Shown here in pieces: positions 1-9,431 of a stretch of 64,000 nt of DNA. A program made the position numbers and the translations under genes. This DNA comes from Flavobacteriales bacterium. GTDB lineage: Bacteria; Bacteroidota; Bacteroidia; Flavobacteriales_F; PHOS-HE28. The stretch covers positions 372,001 to 436,000 of the forward strand of contig JADJLR010000008.1 of NCBI GenBank assembly GCA_016710015.1. The letters run 5' to 3'. The notes under the pieces are model-generated. The model searched no databases, was not told where the DNA came from, and saw only the letters and a program-made list of their open reading frames with translations. How positions within the stretch are numbered: the stretch's first letter is position 1; the number at the start of each line of letters is the position of its first letter.

Positions 1-1559
1 AGGAAGTGGTCGATGCGATCAGTAACGGCTTTCTCTGCCTCGTCGAATGCAGCAGTCTTCGTGTCGATCGGTCCGGTTCGGATGTCATCCGCGAGGTAAT
101 CGCCAACGGTATACGGGATCACGAAGTAGCCATCTGCCAACCCTTGCATAAGCGCCGATGCACCCAAACGGTTCGCACCGTGGTCGCTGAAGTTGGCCTC
201 GCCCAGGGCGAAGAGACCGGGTACGGTCGTCTGCAGATTGTAATCCACCCAAAGACCACCCATGGTGTAGTGCACCGCAGGGTAGATCTTCATGGCGTGC
301 AAGTACGGGTTCTCACCGACGATGTTCTCGTACATGTCGAAGAGATTGCCGTACTTCTCGCTCACCACCGCTGTGCCGAGCTCCTTGATCTTTTCGGGTG
401 AAGGGTTCTCGATGTTGTGGATGTTCGCTTCGAGCTTCCCGTATCGCTCTATAGCGGCGCCGAAATCCAGGTACACGGCCTCACCGGTCTTGTTCACCCC
501 GAAGCCAGCATCGCAACGCTCCTTCGCGGCACGACTGGCCACATCGCGCGGCACCAGATTCCCGAATGCTGGGTAACGGCGCTCCAAGTAATAGTCGCGA
601 TCGGCTTCTGGAATATCACTGCCTTTCTTCTTGCCTTCGCGGATCGCCTGTGCATCTTCCAAGGTATTCGGAACCCAGATGCGACCGTCGTTACGCAGCG
701 ACTCGCTCATCAACGTCAGCTTACTCTGGTGCGTGCCGCTCACAGGAATGCACGTCGGGTGGATCTGTGTGTAGCACGGGTTCGCCATGTAGGCCCCGCG
801 TTTGTGCGCCTTCCAAGCCGCAGTGACGTTGCTGCCCATGGCGTTGGTGCTCAGGAAGAACACATTGCCGTACCCGCCTGTGCAGAGCAACACCGCATGC
901 GCGCCATGTCGTTCGATCTCGCCCGTGATCAGGTTGCGAGCGATGATGCCGCGCGCTTTGCCATCCACCACGACCACATCGAGCATCTCGTGCCGGTCGT
1001 ACATCTTCACCGCGCCTTTGCCCACTTGTCGCATCAACGCGCTATAGGCGCCGAGCAACAACTGCTGTCCGGTCTGGCCACGTGCATAGAACGTACGGCT
1101 CACCTGCACGCCACCGAAACTGCGGTTGTCCAACAGCCCGCCGTAGTCGCGAGCGAACGGTACGCCTTGCGCCACGCACTGATCGATGATGTTCGCGCTC
1201 ACTTCCGCCAAGCGGTACACGTTCGCTTCGCGCGAGCGGTAATCACCACCTTTCACGGTATCGTAGAACAGGCGGAAGGTGCTGTCGCCGTCGTTCTGAT
1301 AGTTCTTGGCAGCGTTGATACCACCCTGCGCCGCGATGCTGTGCGCACGACGGGCGCTATCCTGGAAACAGAAGGCTTTCACATTGTAGCCCATCTCGGC
1401 GAGCGAGGCCGCAGCGCTTGCACCGGCGAGACCGGTACCTACAACGATGATGTCGATCCGGCGCTTGTTGGCCGGAGCAACTATGCGGATGTGCCCTTTG
1501 TGATCGGTCCACTTGCGGTCCATGGGACCTTCCGGGATCTTGCTGTCTAATTTGCTCAT
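1..1559 (-). CDS. sdhA: Succinate dehydrogenase/fumarate reductase flavoprotein subunit (3' end cut by window edge)
   Basis: The minus strand from the ATG at 1559 reads a flavoprotein that begins [14 protein letters not shown] and has the FAD-binding dinucleotide motif [20 protein letters not shown], the histidyl-FAD region [17 protein letters not shown], and later [12 protein letters not shown] and [18 protein letters not shown]. This is the catalytic subunit of complex II, oxidising succinate to fumarate and passing electrons to SdhB. The dicarboxylate-type N-terminus and pairing with a single cytochrome subunit match the class-B Sdh of Bacteroidota. Its start overlaps the sdhC stop as ATGA, so the two are cotranscribed. 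About 519 codons are visible; the C-terminus and the expected sdhB lie beyond position 1. Identification is firm. Confidence 0.96.
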   Translation of the reverse strand, partial: MSKLDSKIPEGPMDRKWTDHKGHIRIVAPANKRRIDIIVVGTGLAGASAAASLAEMGYNVKAFCFQDSARRAHSIAAQGGINAAKNYQNDGDSTFRLFYDTVKGGDYRSREANVYRLAEVSANIIDQCVAQGVPFARDYGGLLDNRSFGGVQVSRTFYARGQTGQQLLLGAYSALMRQVGKGAVKMYDRHEMLDVVVVDGKARGIIARNLITGEIERHGAHAVLLCTGGYGNVFFLSTNAMGSNVTAAWKAHKRGAYMANPCYTQIHPTCIPVSGTHQSKLTLMSESLRNDGRIWVPNTLEDAQAIREGKKKGSDIPEADRDYYLERRYPAFGNLVPRDVASRAAKERCDAGFGVNKTGEAVYLDFGAAIERYGKLEANIHNIENPSPEKIKELGTAVVSEKYGNLFDMYENIVGENPYLHAMKIYPAVHYTMGGLWVDYNLQTTVPGLFALGEANFSDHGANRLGASALMQGLADGYFVIPYTVGDYLADDIRTGPIDTKTAAFDEAEKAVTDRIDHF

Positions 1560-2242
1560 TGCACAGGAGAAGCATTAACGAACATCCACACGGGGATGAG
1601 GGCGAAGAAGAGGGGAGCGATAACGGCGAAAAAGATGCCAACCGTTTTGATGATCGGCATGTACTTGGGATGGTTCAAGCCCATGGATTGAAACGCACTT
1701 TGGAAGCCATGCATCAGGTGGAAGGCGAGCACGACCATGCTGGCCACATACACCAGAACATACAGGGGTTGGGCGAAGGCGGCAGCCACCAAGGTGTACA
1801 GATCCTTGTTGCCATCTGCATCCATACCAAGCGGACCCCAATGCATCTCGTACCAGAAATGCTTCATGTGGAGCACGATGAAAACCAGCACCAGCATACC
1901 CAACAAGGCCATCTGACGGCTGTACCACTTGCTGCTTGCATTGGCCTTCTCATAGGCGTACTTGATCGGTCGGGCCTTGCGGTTCTGGATGGTGAGTATG
2001 ATACCATCGAAGGCATGGAACAGGATGCTCGCGTACAGCAGGTAGCTCACGATCTTCACCACCGGGAAGGTGGTCATGAACTTGGCGTAGGCGTTGAACT
2101 TGAGCTGCCCAGCGGGGCTCATGTCCAGCAACTGCAGATTCCCTGCAAGGTGGGCGATAAGGAAGACGCAAAGGAAAAGGCCCGTAAGGGCCATCCAGTA
2201 CTTCTTCGCGAGTGAGGAACCGAGAAGGGCTGATCGTGACAT
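1556..2242 (-). CDS. sdhC: Succinate dehydrogenase cytochrome b subunit
   Basis: This 228-residue integral membrane protein has five hydrophobic segments (near residues 15-35, 62-82, 108-128, 155-175 and 198-222). Histidines in [21 protein letters not shown] and [11 protein letters not shown] are placed like the haem ligands of the single-subunit di-haem cytochrome b of class-B succinate dehydrogenase or fumarate reductase. It anchors SdhAB and passes electrons to menaquinone. It is the first gene of the sdhCA(B) operon, overlaps sdhA by 4 bases, and has a good Bacteroidota promoter 40 bases upstream. Confidence 0.93.
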   Translation of the reverse strand: MSRSALLGSSLAKKYWMALTGLFLCVFLIAHLAGNLQLLDMSPAGQLKFNAYAKFMTTFPVVKIVSYLLYASILFHAFDGIILTIQNRKARPIKYAYEKANASSKWYSRQMALLGMLVLVFIVLHMKHFWYEMHWGPLGMDADGNKDLYTLVAAAFAQPLYVLVYVASMVVLAFHLMHGFQSAFQSMGLNHPKYMPIIKTVGIFFAVIAPLFFALIPVWMFVNASPVQ

Positions 2243-2282
2243 GGAGAATGGTTGTCGCGCAGTGCGCTAACTTTAACGGCAA

Positions 2283-2313
2283 CAAAAGTAACCCCCGGCC
2301 GGTTCGCACCAAA
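2283..2313 (-). promoter_or_regulatory. Bacteroidota-type promoter of sdhCA
   Basis: On the minus strand TTTG is followed after 19 bases by TACTTTTG, matching the Bacteroidota housekeeping promoter TTG-N17-23-TAnnTTTG. The -7 box ends about 40 bases before the sdhC ATG, leaving room for a short leader. Motif match only; no transcript data. Confidence 0.6.
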
Positions 2314-2345
2314 TCCGCGTCAATTCGGCCCATTCAAGTATCGCT

Positions 2346-3650
2346 ATGAGATATACCCCCCTTTCCGCAGCCACCTACCGTGAACACCGCGCCCGCTTCC
2401 GCAGCGGCATGGAGAAAGGCGGTCTTGCTCTTTTCCACAGCAACGACATCATGCCCACCAGCGCCGATGGCACCATGCCGTTCAAGCAGGCCACGGACAT
2501 CATGTACCTCACGGGCATCGATCAGGAGGAAAGTGTACTGCTGCTATTCCCCGATACCATGGATCCCAAGGACCGGGAGATCCTGTTCGTGCGGGAGACC
2601 AATGAACACATCGCGATCTGGGAAGGCCACAAGTTCTCGAAGGAGGAGGCTACGGAGCTTTCAGGGATCGCCAACGTGCAATGGACCAGTGCCTATGAAG
2701 CCACGTTGAAACGCCTGGTTCCGCAATGCGAAAGCCTGTACTTGAACAGCAACGAACACCTGCGTCAGGGCAACGAGGTGGAAACGCGCACCGAGCGCAT
2801 GAACAAGTCGGTTCGCGCCCAGTTCCCCTTGCACAACGTAAAGCGCAGTGCCCCGATCCTGCACCGCATCCGCAGCGTGAAGACCGCCGAGGAAGTGGCC
2901 CAGATGCGCAAGGCGGTGGCGATCACCGGCAAGGCCTTTGAACGCGTGTGTAGCTTCCTGAAGCCCGGCGTGATGGAATATGCCGTGGAGGCCGAGATCA
3001 CGCACGAGTTCCTGCGCAACGGATCGCGTGGACATGCCTACACACCGATCATCGCCAGCGGATACAGTGCTTGCGTGCTGCACTACATCGATAACGACAA
3101 GCCCTGCAAGGACGGCGATGTGATCCTGATGGACTTCGGTTGTGAGTACGGCGGCTATGCCAGCGACCTGACCCGTTGCCTGCCCGTGAGCGGCAAGTTC
3201 ACCAAGCGCCAACGTGAGGTGTACAACGCTGTGCTGAACGTGAAGAACGAAGCGACCAAGCTGCTGCGCCCCGGCACCATGCTCGCCGAGTACCACAAGG
3301 AAGTAGGCAAGCTGATGGAAAGTGAATTGATCGGCCTGGGCCTGTTGGACAAGACCGACGTGAAGAACCAGAACCCCGACGCACCGCTGTACAAGAAGTA
3401 CTTCATGCACGGCACCAGCCACTTCATCGGGCTGGATGTACACGATGTAGGACTGTGGAACGAACCGATCCGCGAAGGCATGTGCTTCACCGTGGAGCCC
3501 GGGATCTACATCCGCGAGGAAAGCCTCGGCATCCGCCTGGAGAACGATATCGTCGTGACCAAGGACGGACAAGACGACCTGTTCAAGGACATTCCGGTGG
3601 AGGCGGAGGCAGTGGAGGAATTGATGAACAGTAAGAAGTTGGTGGCGTAG
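2346..3650 (+). CDS. pepP: Xaa-Pro aminopeptidase (M24B, AMP_N domain)
   Basis: This 434-residue protein has an N-terminal AMP_N domain (about 1-150) and a pita-bread M24 peptidase domain. All five dinuclear-metal ligands are visible: two Asp in LMDFGCEYGGYASDLTRC, His in MHGTSHFIGLDVHD, Glu in FTVEPGIYI and Glu in IRLENDIVV. It should release N-terminal residues preceding proline, in the cytoplasm (no signal peptide). It is divergent from sdhCA with about 100 bases between. Length and domain order match PepP; the substrate preference is inferred from the family. Confidence 0.93.
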   Translation: MRYTPLSAATYREHRARFRSGMEKGGLALFHSNDIMPTSADGTMPFKQATDIMYLTGIDQEESVLLLFPDTMDPKDREILFVRETNEHIAIWEGHKFSKEEATELSGIANVQWTSAYEATLKRLVPQCESLYLNSNEHLRQGNEVETRTERMNKSVRAQFPLHNVKRSAPILHRIRSVKTAEEVAQMRKAVAITGKAFERVCSFLKPGVMEYAVEAEITHEFLRNGSRGHAYTPIIASGYSACVLHYIDNDKPCKDGDVILMDFGCEYGGYASDLTRCLPVSGKFTKRQREVYNAVLNVKNEATKLLRPGTMLAEYHKEVGKLMESELIGLGLLDKTDVKNQNPDAPLYKKYFMHGTSHFIGLDVHDVGLWNEPIREGMCFTVEPGIYIREESLGIRLENDIVVTKDGQDDLFKDIPVEAEAVEELMNSKKLVA

Positions 3651-3669
3651 TGCCTGTGTTCTGTAATGG

Positions 3670-3711
3670 ATGTTTTGGACGCGAATGGGCGTCCATTCGC
3701 GTCCAAAACAT
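3670..3711. terminator. Perfect 19-bp inverted repeat, 4-base loop
   Basis: Positions 3670-3688 and 3693-3711 are exact reverse complements around a 4-base loop (GCGT). The repeat lies 20 bases after the pepP stop. The stem carries TTTT on one side and AAAA on the other, and no T-tract follows, so it may act as a bidirectional transcript-end hairpin or as a mobile palindromic element. Confidence 0.6.
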
Positions 3712-3818
3712 ATCCATTGATCGGGAGCAAGTTTGAACCAGGAACGACGCAATGGTTTTGCGGGGTAATGCGTTACGAATTCCGCAAGCCCGCATTCTCC
3801 TACCAAACCCCCATCACC

Positions 3819-4307
3819 ATGTACACTCGCAACATCGGTATCGCAGGCCTCTTCATAGGCACGCTGTTCAAGGTCATGCACTGGCCCGGCGCCAACATCA
3901 TTTCCGTCATTAGCGGTGTTCTTGTGGTCGCCGCCACCGTGTTCATCGTTCTCACCAAACCAAAGCCATGGGTCACGGGCGAATTGCTTCGGTCCCTTAT
4001 CGGCATTCTGCTTGTCACGTTCCTCCTGCTCAAGGTGTTGCACATTCCATTCTCCACGGCTAGTCTCGGCGGTGCGACGCTCGCCCTGGTCGCGTTGTTC
4101 GTTGTGGAACGTCAAAACTTCGATCCGCGAAAAGCGATGCAGCTCCGGTCACCATGGCTGATAGGTCCTTCCGCCATCCTTTTTGTCTTAGGAACCTTGT
4201 TCAAGGTGATGCATTGGCCGGGGGCGAGTGTCATGCTCGTGCTGGGGATGACCGGTTGCGCGGTATGGTTCCTGGTCCCACAGACCCGGAAGCTGGCCAA
4301 CGCATAA
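3819..4307 (+). CDS. GldL-like small membrane protein with duplicated FKVMHWPGA motif
   Basis: I chose the ATG at 3819 because the upstream in-frame extension covers the palindrome and is not protein-like. The 162-residue product has about five to six hydrophobic segments and two copies of GTLFKVMHWPGA, one near the N-terminus and one near residue 130. This motif is the hallmark of the membrane part of GldL, the T9SS/gliding motor stator, but the long cytoplasmic C-terminal part of GldL is absent and there is no gldK/M/N neighbour. It is therefore a GldL-motif membrane protein of unknown role, not GldL itself. Confidence 0.75.
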   Translation: MYTRNIGIAGLFIGTLFKVMHWPGANIISVISGVLVVAATVFIVLTKPKPWVTGELLRSLIGILLVTFLLLKVLHIPFSTASLGGATLALVALFVVERQNFDPRKAMQLRSPWLIGPSAILFVLGTLFKVMHWPGASVMLVLGMTGCAVWFLVPQTRKLANA

Positions 4308-4331
4308 CCGATCGGCAACTGCTCACAACGC

Positions 4332-4364
4332 ATAAAGCCCTTCGATCAATCGAGGGGCTTTATC
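4332..4364. terminator. Hairpin between convergent genes
   Basis: ATAAAGCCC...GGGGCTTTAT form a stem of about 15 pairs with one G-U pair and a short loop. It lies 25 bases after the GldL-like stop and before the end of the minus-strand gene, so it can end transcription from both sides. Confidence 0.7.
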
Positions 4365-4380
4365 AATGGATCCTGTTGGG

Positions 4381-4784
4381 TCATTTCACCAAGTACACCA
4401 CCTCCACCGTTTCTGGCAGCGTTGTGCCCACGACGAGCGTATGATACACCTCGCCGAACTCATCCTTGTCCAGCACATTGCCAGCCACGGAGAGTCCGAG
4501 GTACACGGGAACGATGTGCGTGCTGGTGATCAAACCGCTCGGCGGAGTTGGAAGGGTTTCACGGTGGAGATCTCTCCATCCAAGACCATGAGGTAGTATT
4601 CCTCTCCGGCAAGGTCCGTGATACGCACGCGGGTCACAGGTCCGCTCACCTCGCCGGTCTTCACGATCTGTCCTTGGCTGTCGCAGATATCGAACAGGGC
4701 CTCTTCGGTCCCCGGCTCATAGTCGAACATGAGCAGCTTTTCAAGCTGATCGATGCGAACGCGTATCTCGTTGGGGCTATTCAT
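4381..4784 (-). pseudogene. Hypothetical protein, probably one gene split by a frameshift
   Basis: The ATG at 4784 opens 84 codons (MNSPNEIRVRIDQLEKLL...) that stop at 4530. An overlapping frame then continues protein-like to 4381 (GLITSTHIVPVYLGLS ... VEVVYLVK) without a good start codon of its own. Adding one base in the AAACCC run near 4550 would join them into a protein of about 134 residues. If genuine, the alternative is two overlapping genes with the second starting at the TTG at 4533. I recognise no domain; there is no signal peptide. The change sits at a short homopolymer, so a sequencing error is as likely as a real lesion. Confidence 0.45.
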
Positions 4785-5231
4785 TGGAGCAGAGCTAGGA
4801 CCTTTGTACGACAGGCCTCGTTTCGAGGTTTCAATCCACAACAGGACCCGACCGACCTTACGATCGACCGGGCCCCACCACCTAACCAAACACCTGATCC
4901 TTTCAAATGCGATCAACTCCCCTGATCATTGAAGATCCAAGGTGAACCGATGCACTGCGTTGTTCTCGTGCTCATCATCGTGGTCCTTTTCTTCCCACTA
5001 AATTAACCGTGGACACCCCGTTCAAAAAGGGTCCAACGAGCAACGGAGGTCACCACGGAAGGAGCGGTATCTGTACCCCACCTTTCCAGTAGGTCTGGAC
5101 ATCGCCACGACCTTTGCGTCTCGGACCATCGGTTCCAATAGGCGCGCCGTTCACTCGATCACTCCGCCCGTTCGTCGGTCCATGCGGTCCGCTATTCGTG
5201 CATGGCCTATTTTTCGGAAAACCACCTCACC
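4785..5231. other. Gene-free interval
   Basis: No convincing coding frame, hairpin or repeat was seen in these 447 bases, which separate the minus-strand hypothetical from the LytTR operon and presumably hold the promoters of both. Confidence 0.4.
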
Positions 5232-5984
5232 ATGGCCTTACGCGCACTCATCGTCGATGACGAATCCGATGCAAGGGACAACCTCCGCTTGATGCTGGAA
5301 GAGGAATGTCCCGAGGTACAGATCGTGGGACAGGCCGGTAGCGCCCCAGAAGCGCGCGAGAAGATCCAGGCCCTGCAACCGAATGCACTCTTTTTGGACA
5401 TCAAGATGCCGGGCGAAGATGGCTTCTCCTTGCTCGCCTCCATAGCGGAATTGGACCTGCCCGTGGTGTTCACCACAGCCTACGATGAATTCGCGCTGAG
5501 GGCCTTCAAACAAAATGCGCTCGACTATCTGGAGAAGCCGATCGAAGTGGAAGCCTTGCAGCGTGCGGTGAAAAAATTGCATCGGTTGACCGATGAATTG
5601 GGAAGCACCCAACCCACCGGTATCGCTGCTTTGATGAAGGACCCAAGCTCTCCACTCAGCTCCCGGGTGGCCGTCCCTGGCCGCGATGGACTTGTGCTGC
5701 TGAAGCACGAGGACATCCTGTACCTTGAGGCGAATGATAGCTACACCACCATTCACCTGATCGATGGTAAGCGCTCAGTGAGCAGCAAGCACATCCGCGT
5801 GTTCGAGACGAATTTGGACCCCAAATCGTTCTTTCGCGTCCACAAGTCGTACATCATCAACCTCGGCCACCTCAAAGGCTTCAATCGGGCCGAAGGCAAC
5901 ATGGCCGTCCTGGATACCGGAGCGTTGATCCCCGTTTCGCGTCGTCGCTTGCCCGATTTCCTAGGGCTGATCAATACGTTCTAG
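5232..5984 (+). CDS. LytTR-family response regulator
   Basis: From the ATG at 5232 (an in-frame ATG at 5202 is also possible) the product is 250 residues. It has a receiver domain (about 4-120) with the acidic pair DDE, phospho-acceptor Asp in LFLDIKMPG, Thr in FTTAYDEFAL and Lys in DYLEKPIE. A LytTR DNA-binding domain (about 145-245) contains YLEANDSYTTIHL and FFRVHKSYIINL. It is a cytoplasmic transcription factor acting with the kinase that starts five bases after its stop. Confidence 0.93.
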   Translation: MALRALIVDDESDARDNLRLMLEEECPEVQIVGQAGSAPEAREKIQALQPNALFLDIKMPGEDGFSLLASIAELDLPVVFTTAYDEFALRAFKQNALDYLEKPIEVEALQRAVKKLHRLTDELGSTQPTGIAALMKDPSSPLSSRVAVPGRDGLVLLKHEDILYLEANDSYTTIHLIDGKRSVSSKHIRVFETNLDPKSFFRVHKSYIINLGHLKGFNRAEGNMAVLDTGALIPVSRRRLPDFLGLINTF

Positions 5985-5989
5985 TTCCT

Positions 5990-8900
5990 TTGAGCATTGT
6001 GATCCGAACTGGCACTGCCTTTCTGCTCTTCTTGGGTGCGCTGTTGTGTCCTGCACAGCAACACAGCTTCATGCAGTTCTCTACCAAGGATGGTTTGGCT
6101 CAAAGTCAGGTGCGCGCGATCGCTCAAGATGCGCACGGCTATCTCTGGTTCGGCACACTGGGCGGTGCCAGCCGATTCGATGGATCCGAATACGTGAACT
6201 ACGCCCTAGCCGACGGGTTGCCGGACCCGCAGGTGAGCACCATGACACTGGATCATCGTGGCGCTCTGATACTGGCCTCGGGAAACGCATTGGCCGTTTG
6301 GGATGGTAAAGCGTTGCACACGGAGGAACTGCCAGCTACCAGCACCGGCACACGGATCCTCGGATTGGCATCAGACCAGCACGGAAGGCTCTTCATAGGA
6401 ACCGATGGCGATGGTGTATTCGTTCGTGACAGCAGCGGGATCAAACCCTTGGTCGGCTATCCGCTCGACACCGCTGCGAATGTGCGGTCACTCCTTTTAC
6501 TCAAGGATGGTCACCTGTTGATCGGACTGCGGAATGGTCTCCTGTTGTGGGAGAATGACCGTTTCCGTGCGATCCCGGTGGGCAATGAGGAACTGAAAAG
6601 CGTGAGCGCGCTTGCCGAAGGGCCCGATGGCAGTTGGTGGGTGGGCACCGTACTCGATGGTTTGTACTGCATCCATCCGAATGGGCAGCAGGACGAATAC
6701 GACGAAGAGAACGGGCTGTTGCGCAACAATGTGCGAAGCCTTTTGATGGATGACCGCGGCCGACTGTGGATCGGTACCAAGTTCGGGATCAATTTACTGG
6801 AGAACGGTCGCATGCGGGTATTCACCATCCATCAAGGGTTGCCGAATGACAATATCTGGTGCAGCTTTCAGGACGATGAGGGCAACCTCTGGTTCGGTAC
6901 CGATGGTGCGGGAGCACTGAAGTACGCGGGGGATCGCTTTGTTACCTACACCGTGAAGGATGGCTTGTGCAGCAACTTGATCATGGCCGTAGTGGCCGAC
7001 ACACACGGCGACTTGTGGCTTGGCACCTACGACAACGGCATCTGTCGTATGGATGGCATGGCCATGGTGAACACATTGGACGGATTGCCGAACAACACGG
7101 TCTGGTGCGGGCTCCTCGATCGGTCGGGCGATCTGTGGTTCGGCACAAGCGCCGGCCTGGTCCGCTTGACCAATGGGGTGGTGCAACGCATTCCACAGCT
7201 AGCCCCATTCGTCGGCCAACCTGTGCTTTCGCTGAACGAGGGCCCTGACGGCACCATCTGGTCGGGAATGCGCGAAGGACTCGTTGGACTCGCCGAGGAT
7301 GGCACCGTGACCCATCACCCGGCAGGTCCGGATGGCCCTGGGCGATCCGTACGCAACATGCAACGCGACCGCAACGGGGATCTGTGGATGGCCACGGACC
7401 AAGGATTGGTGCGATACGATGGAACCACGTTCCGGCACTGGACAAAGACCGATGGATTGAGCGACAACACCGTTCATTCCCTCCTGCTGGACGACCGCGA
7501 CCGGTTGTGGATCGGTACAGCGAACGGGATCTCCTGCCTTATGGATGATAGCCTGCGAGCGCTCCGTTTGGCGGGGGATTTTGGATCCAACTACATCGAC
7601 CTGCTGATCAGTGATCCGTCCGGCAGGATCTGGGCAGGCACCAACAATGGTCTGTATGCGTTCGATCCGGACAGCTTGATCCAGGATCCGCAGACGGCCG
7701 AGCACATCAAACTGAACCATGGCTTGCGCAGTTTGGAATTCAACCTCAACGCTGCTTTTTCCGAAGGAGAACGGCTCTACTTCGGCAGTGCGGCCGGATT
7801 GGTCTTCCACGATGGGAAACGGAACAGTAAAGGTCGCGAACATCCTAGCCCTACCACACGGATCACAGGGCTGCGCTCCTTCCTGCAACCCACGGATTGG
7901 TCCAGCCGAAGCAGCGGCACGGATGCCAATGGTCTACCGATCCACCTTAGCTTGGACCACCGCCGCAATCACCTCACATTCGATTACCTCGGTATATCAC
8001 TCACGGATCCGGAGAATGTTTGGTATCGGTACAAGTTGGTAGGCTTCGACCAGGATTGGCTCCCACCCACCAAAGCGCGGTTCGCCAGCTATAGCAATTT
8101 GGGGCACGGTGCGTACACCTTCGAGGTGATCTCCTCCACGCGCAACGGCGTCTGGAGCCAGCCAGCTTCCTTCCAATTCGAGATCACGCCACCGTTCTGG
8201 TTGCGATGGTGGTTCTTCGTACTCGGCGCTATCCTTCTTGTGGGTAGCGCGTTCGGAGTGCAACGCTACCGCGCCACCTTGAGGGCACGCACGGAGCGCA
8301 CACGCCAACTCATGCTCCGTTCGCGCATGCTACAACTGGAGCAACAGGCCTTGAATGCCAACATGAACCGACATTTCGTATTCAACGCCCTGAACAGTAT
8401 CCAATACCACATCAACAAACAGGATCGCGCCACGGCGAGCCGCTATTTGGGCAGTTTCGCCAAGTTGATCCGGAAGAATCTGGATGCCAGCCAGAACGAT
8501 ACCACAACCCTCGCAGAAGAACTGGAGCGGCTGGAACTCTACCTCACGCTGGAGCACATGCGGTTCAAGGACAAATTCGAGTACCGTATCACCGTAGAGC
8601 CCGGCGTGGACCTGAGCCATGCACGGCTTCCGGCCATGATGTTGCAGCCCTACGTGGAGAACAGCATCTGGCACGGGATCTTGCCGATGGATGGACGTGG
8701 AACGGTGGACATTCGGGTACGCGGCATCGGCCCGAACAAAGTGGAGGTGCGGATCGAGGACGACGGCATCGGGATGGAACGCAGCCTCGAAGCAAAGGCC
8801 GCAGCAAGCGGTGATCACATCTCGCGGGGGATCGAGATCACCAAGGGAAGGGCGGATGTTCTGCGGAAACTAGAACTCACGGATATCCGTATCACAGGGC

Positions 8901-9055
8901 CAGAGGAAAGGCTGGATCCGACCTCGAAAAAGCCGATGGGAACCCAAGTGACGATCCTACTTCCGGTGGCGGATGGTTGGGAAAGGCCCGAACAGAGCTT
9001 GCAAAACGCCCCTGGGTCGTTTACCTTTGGTGTTGATACGCCTCCTGAGAAATGA
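5990..9055 (+). CDS. Propeller-sensor histidine kinase (Reg_prop / Y_Y_Y / LytS-type His_kinase)
   Basis: A TTG start (5990; GTG at 5999 is an alternative) gives about 1021 residues. The order is: signal peptide (about 1-22); a long two-component regulator propeller of repeated D-GxLWxGT units (LWFGTLGGASRFDG, LWIGTKFGINLLENG, LWFGTDGAGALKYAG); a Y_Y_Y domain (YRYKLVGFDQDW); one membrane helix near residue 745; and a LytS-type kinase core with phospho-acceptor His in NMNRHFVFNALNSIQYHI and ATP lid residues around EDDGIGMERS. It senses something in the periplasm and phosphorylates the LytTR regulator immediately upstream. The ligand is unknown. Confidence 0.93.
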   Translation: MSIVIRTGTAFLLFLGALLCPAQQHSFMQFSTKDGLAQSQVRAIAQDAHGYLWFGTLGGASRFDGSEYVNYALADGLPDPQVSTMTLDHRGALILASGNALAVWDGKALHTEELPATSTGTRILGLASDQHGRLFIGTDGDGVFVRDSSGIKPLVGYPLDTAANVRSLLLLKDGHLLIGLRNGLLLWENDRFRAIPVGNEELKSVSALAEGPDGSWWVGTVLDGLYCIHPNGQQDEYDEENGLLRNNVRSLLMDDRGRLWIGTKFGINLLENGRMRVFTIHQGLPNDNIWCSFQDDEGNLWFGTDGAGALKYAGDRFVTYTVKDGLCSNLIMAVVADTHGDLWLGTYDNGICRMDGMAMVNTLDGLPNNTVWCGLLDRSGDLWFGTSAGLVRLTNGVVQRIPQLAPFVGQPVLSLNEGPDGTIWSGMREGLVGLAEDGTVTHHPAGPDGPGRSVRNMQRDRNGDLWMATDQGLVRYDGTTFRHWTKTDGLSDNTVHSLLLDDRDRLWIGTANGISCLMDDSLRALRLAGDFGSNYIDLLISDPSGRIWAGTNNGLYAFDPDSLIQDPQTAEHIKLNHGLRSLEFNLNAAFSEGERLYFGSAAGLVFHDGKRNSKGREHPSPTTRITGLRSFLQPTDWSSRSSGTDANGLPIHLSLDHRRNHLTFDYLGISLTDPENVWYRYKLVGFDQDWLPPTKARFASYSNLGHGAYTFEVISSTRNGVWSQPASFQFEITPPFWLRWWFFVLGAILLVGSAFGVQRYRATLRARTERTRQLMLRSRMLQLEQQALNANMNRHFVFNALNSIQYHINKQDRATASRYLGSFAKLIRKNLDASQNDTTTLAEELERLELYLTLEHMRFKDKFEYRITVEPGVDLSHARLPAMMLQPYVENSIWHGILPMDGRGTVDIRVRGIGPNKVEVRIEDDGIGMERSLEAKAAASGDHISRGIEITKGRADVLRKLELTDIRITGPEERLDPTSKKPMGTQVTILLPVADGWERPEQSLQNAPGSFTFGVDTPPEK
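8999..9029 (+). promoter_or_regulatory. Internal promoter candidate before the small lipoprotein
   Basis: TTG at 8999 and TACCTTTG at 9022, spaced by 20 bases, match the Bacteroidota promoter and lie inside the 3' end of the kinase gene, about 22 bases before the lipoprotein ATG. It could let the lipoprotein be made independently of the kinase. Confidence 0.4.
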
Positions 9056-9315
9056 AACGGCTCCTACCACTCCTACTGATCGCCCTGATGGCTGTTGCCT
9101 GTAGCAAGGAGGATGTGGTAGCGCCATGCAACGCCCCTTCAGAGGAACACGTTTCAGCAAAGGATCTAAAGCCGACCACTCTCGACGACGAGACCGGCGA
9201 TGCCCAAGAAGGCATCTCCGGTGGTCACGTTGATCCCCCTTCCGATGGCTCCGGCATCAGCGATGATGGCGATGACCTCTCGGATAGCGAGCGCTCCAGA
9301 AAGAAGCGCCGCTGA
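9052..9315 (+). CDS. Small acidic lipoprotein
   Basis: The 87-residue product has a signal peptide with lipobox LMAVAC (Cys17), followed by a low-complexity acidic tail rich in Asp, Gly and Ser that ends SERSRKKRR. The start overlaps the kinase stop as ATGA, so it is the third gene of the LytTR operon, and a terminator hairpin follows. There is no recognised domain. It may be an accessory or output component of the sensor system; that is inference from position only. Confidence 0.75.
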   Translation: MKRLLPLLLIALMAVACSKEDVVAPCNAPSEEHVSAKDLKPTTLDDETGDAQEGISGGHVDPPSDGSGISDDGDDLSDSERSRKKRR

Positions 9316-9317
9316 TC

Positions 9318-9337
9318 GAACGCCCGGAAGGGCGTTC
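9318..9337 (+). terminator. Intrinsic terminator of the LytTR operon
   Basis: GAACGCCC-GGAA-GGGCGTTC is a perfect 8-bp stem with a tetraloop followed by a T-rich stretch, directly after the lipoprotein stop. Confidence 0.75.
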
Positions 9338-9431
9338 TTCAATTCCGTTCCCTTCTCAGCTTGGTCCGTTCCTCGCGGAACTATTCCAAGACACAGAGTT
9401 GGACCCTAATTTCCTGTGGTCCACGAGCCAC

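Noticed and set aside
417..1550. Long plus-strand open frame (377 codons) opposite sdhA
   Set aside because: It mirrors sdhA and has no protein-like composition or start context; a shadow of a real gene.
2661..4115. 484-codon minus-strand frame opposite pepP
   Set aside because: Rich in His and Gln with no motif and crossing the pepP terminator; antisense shadow.
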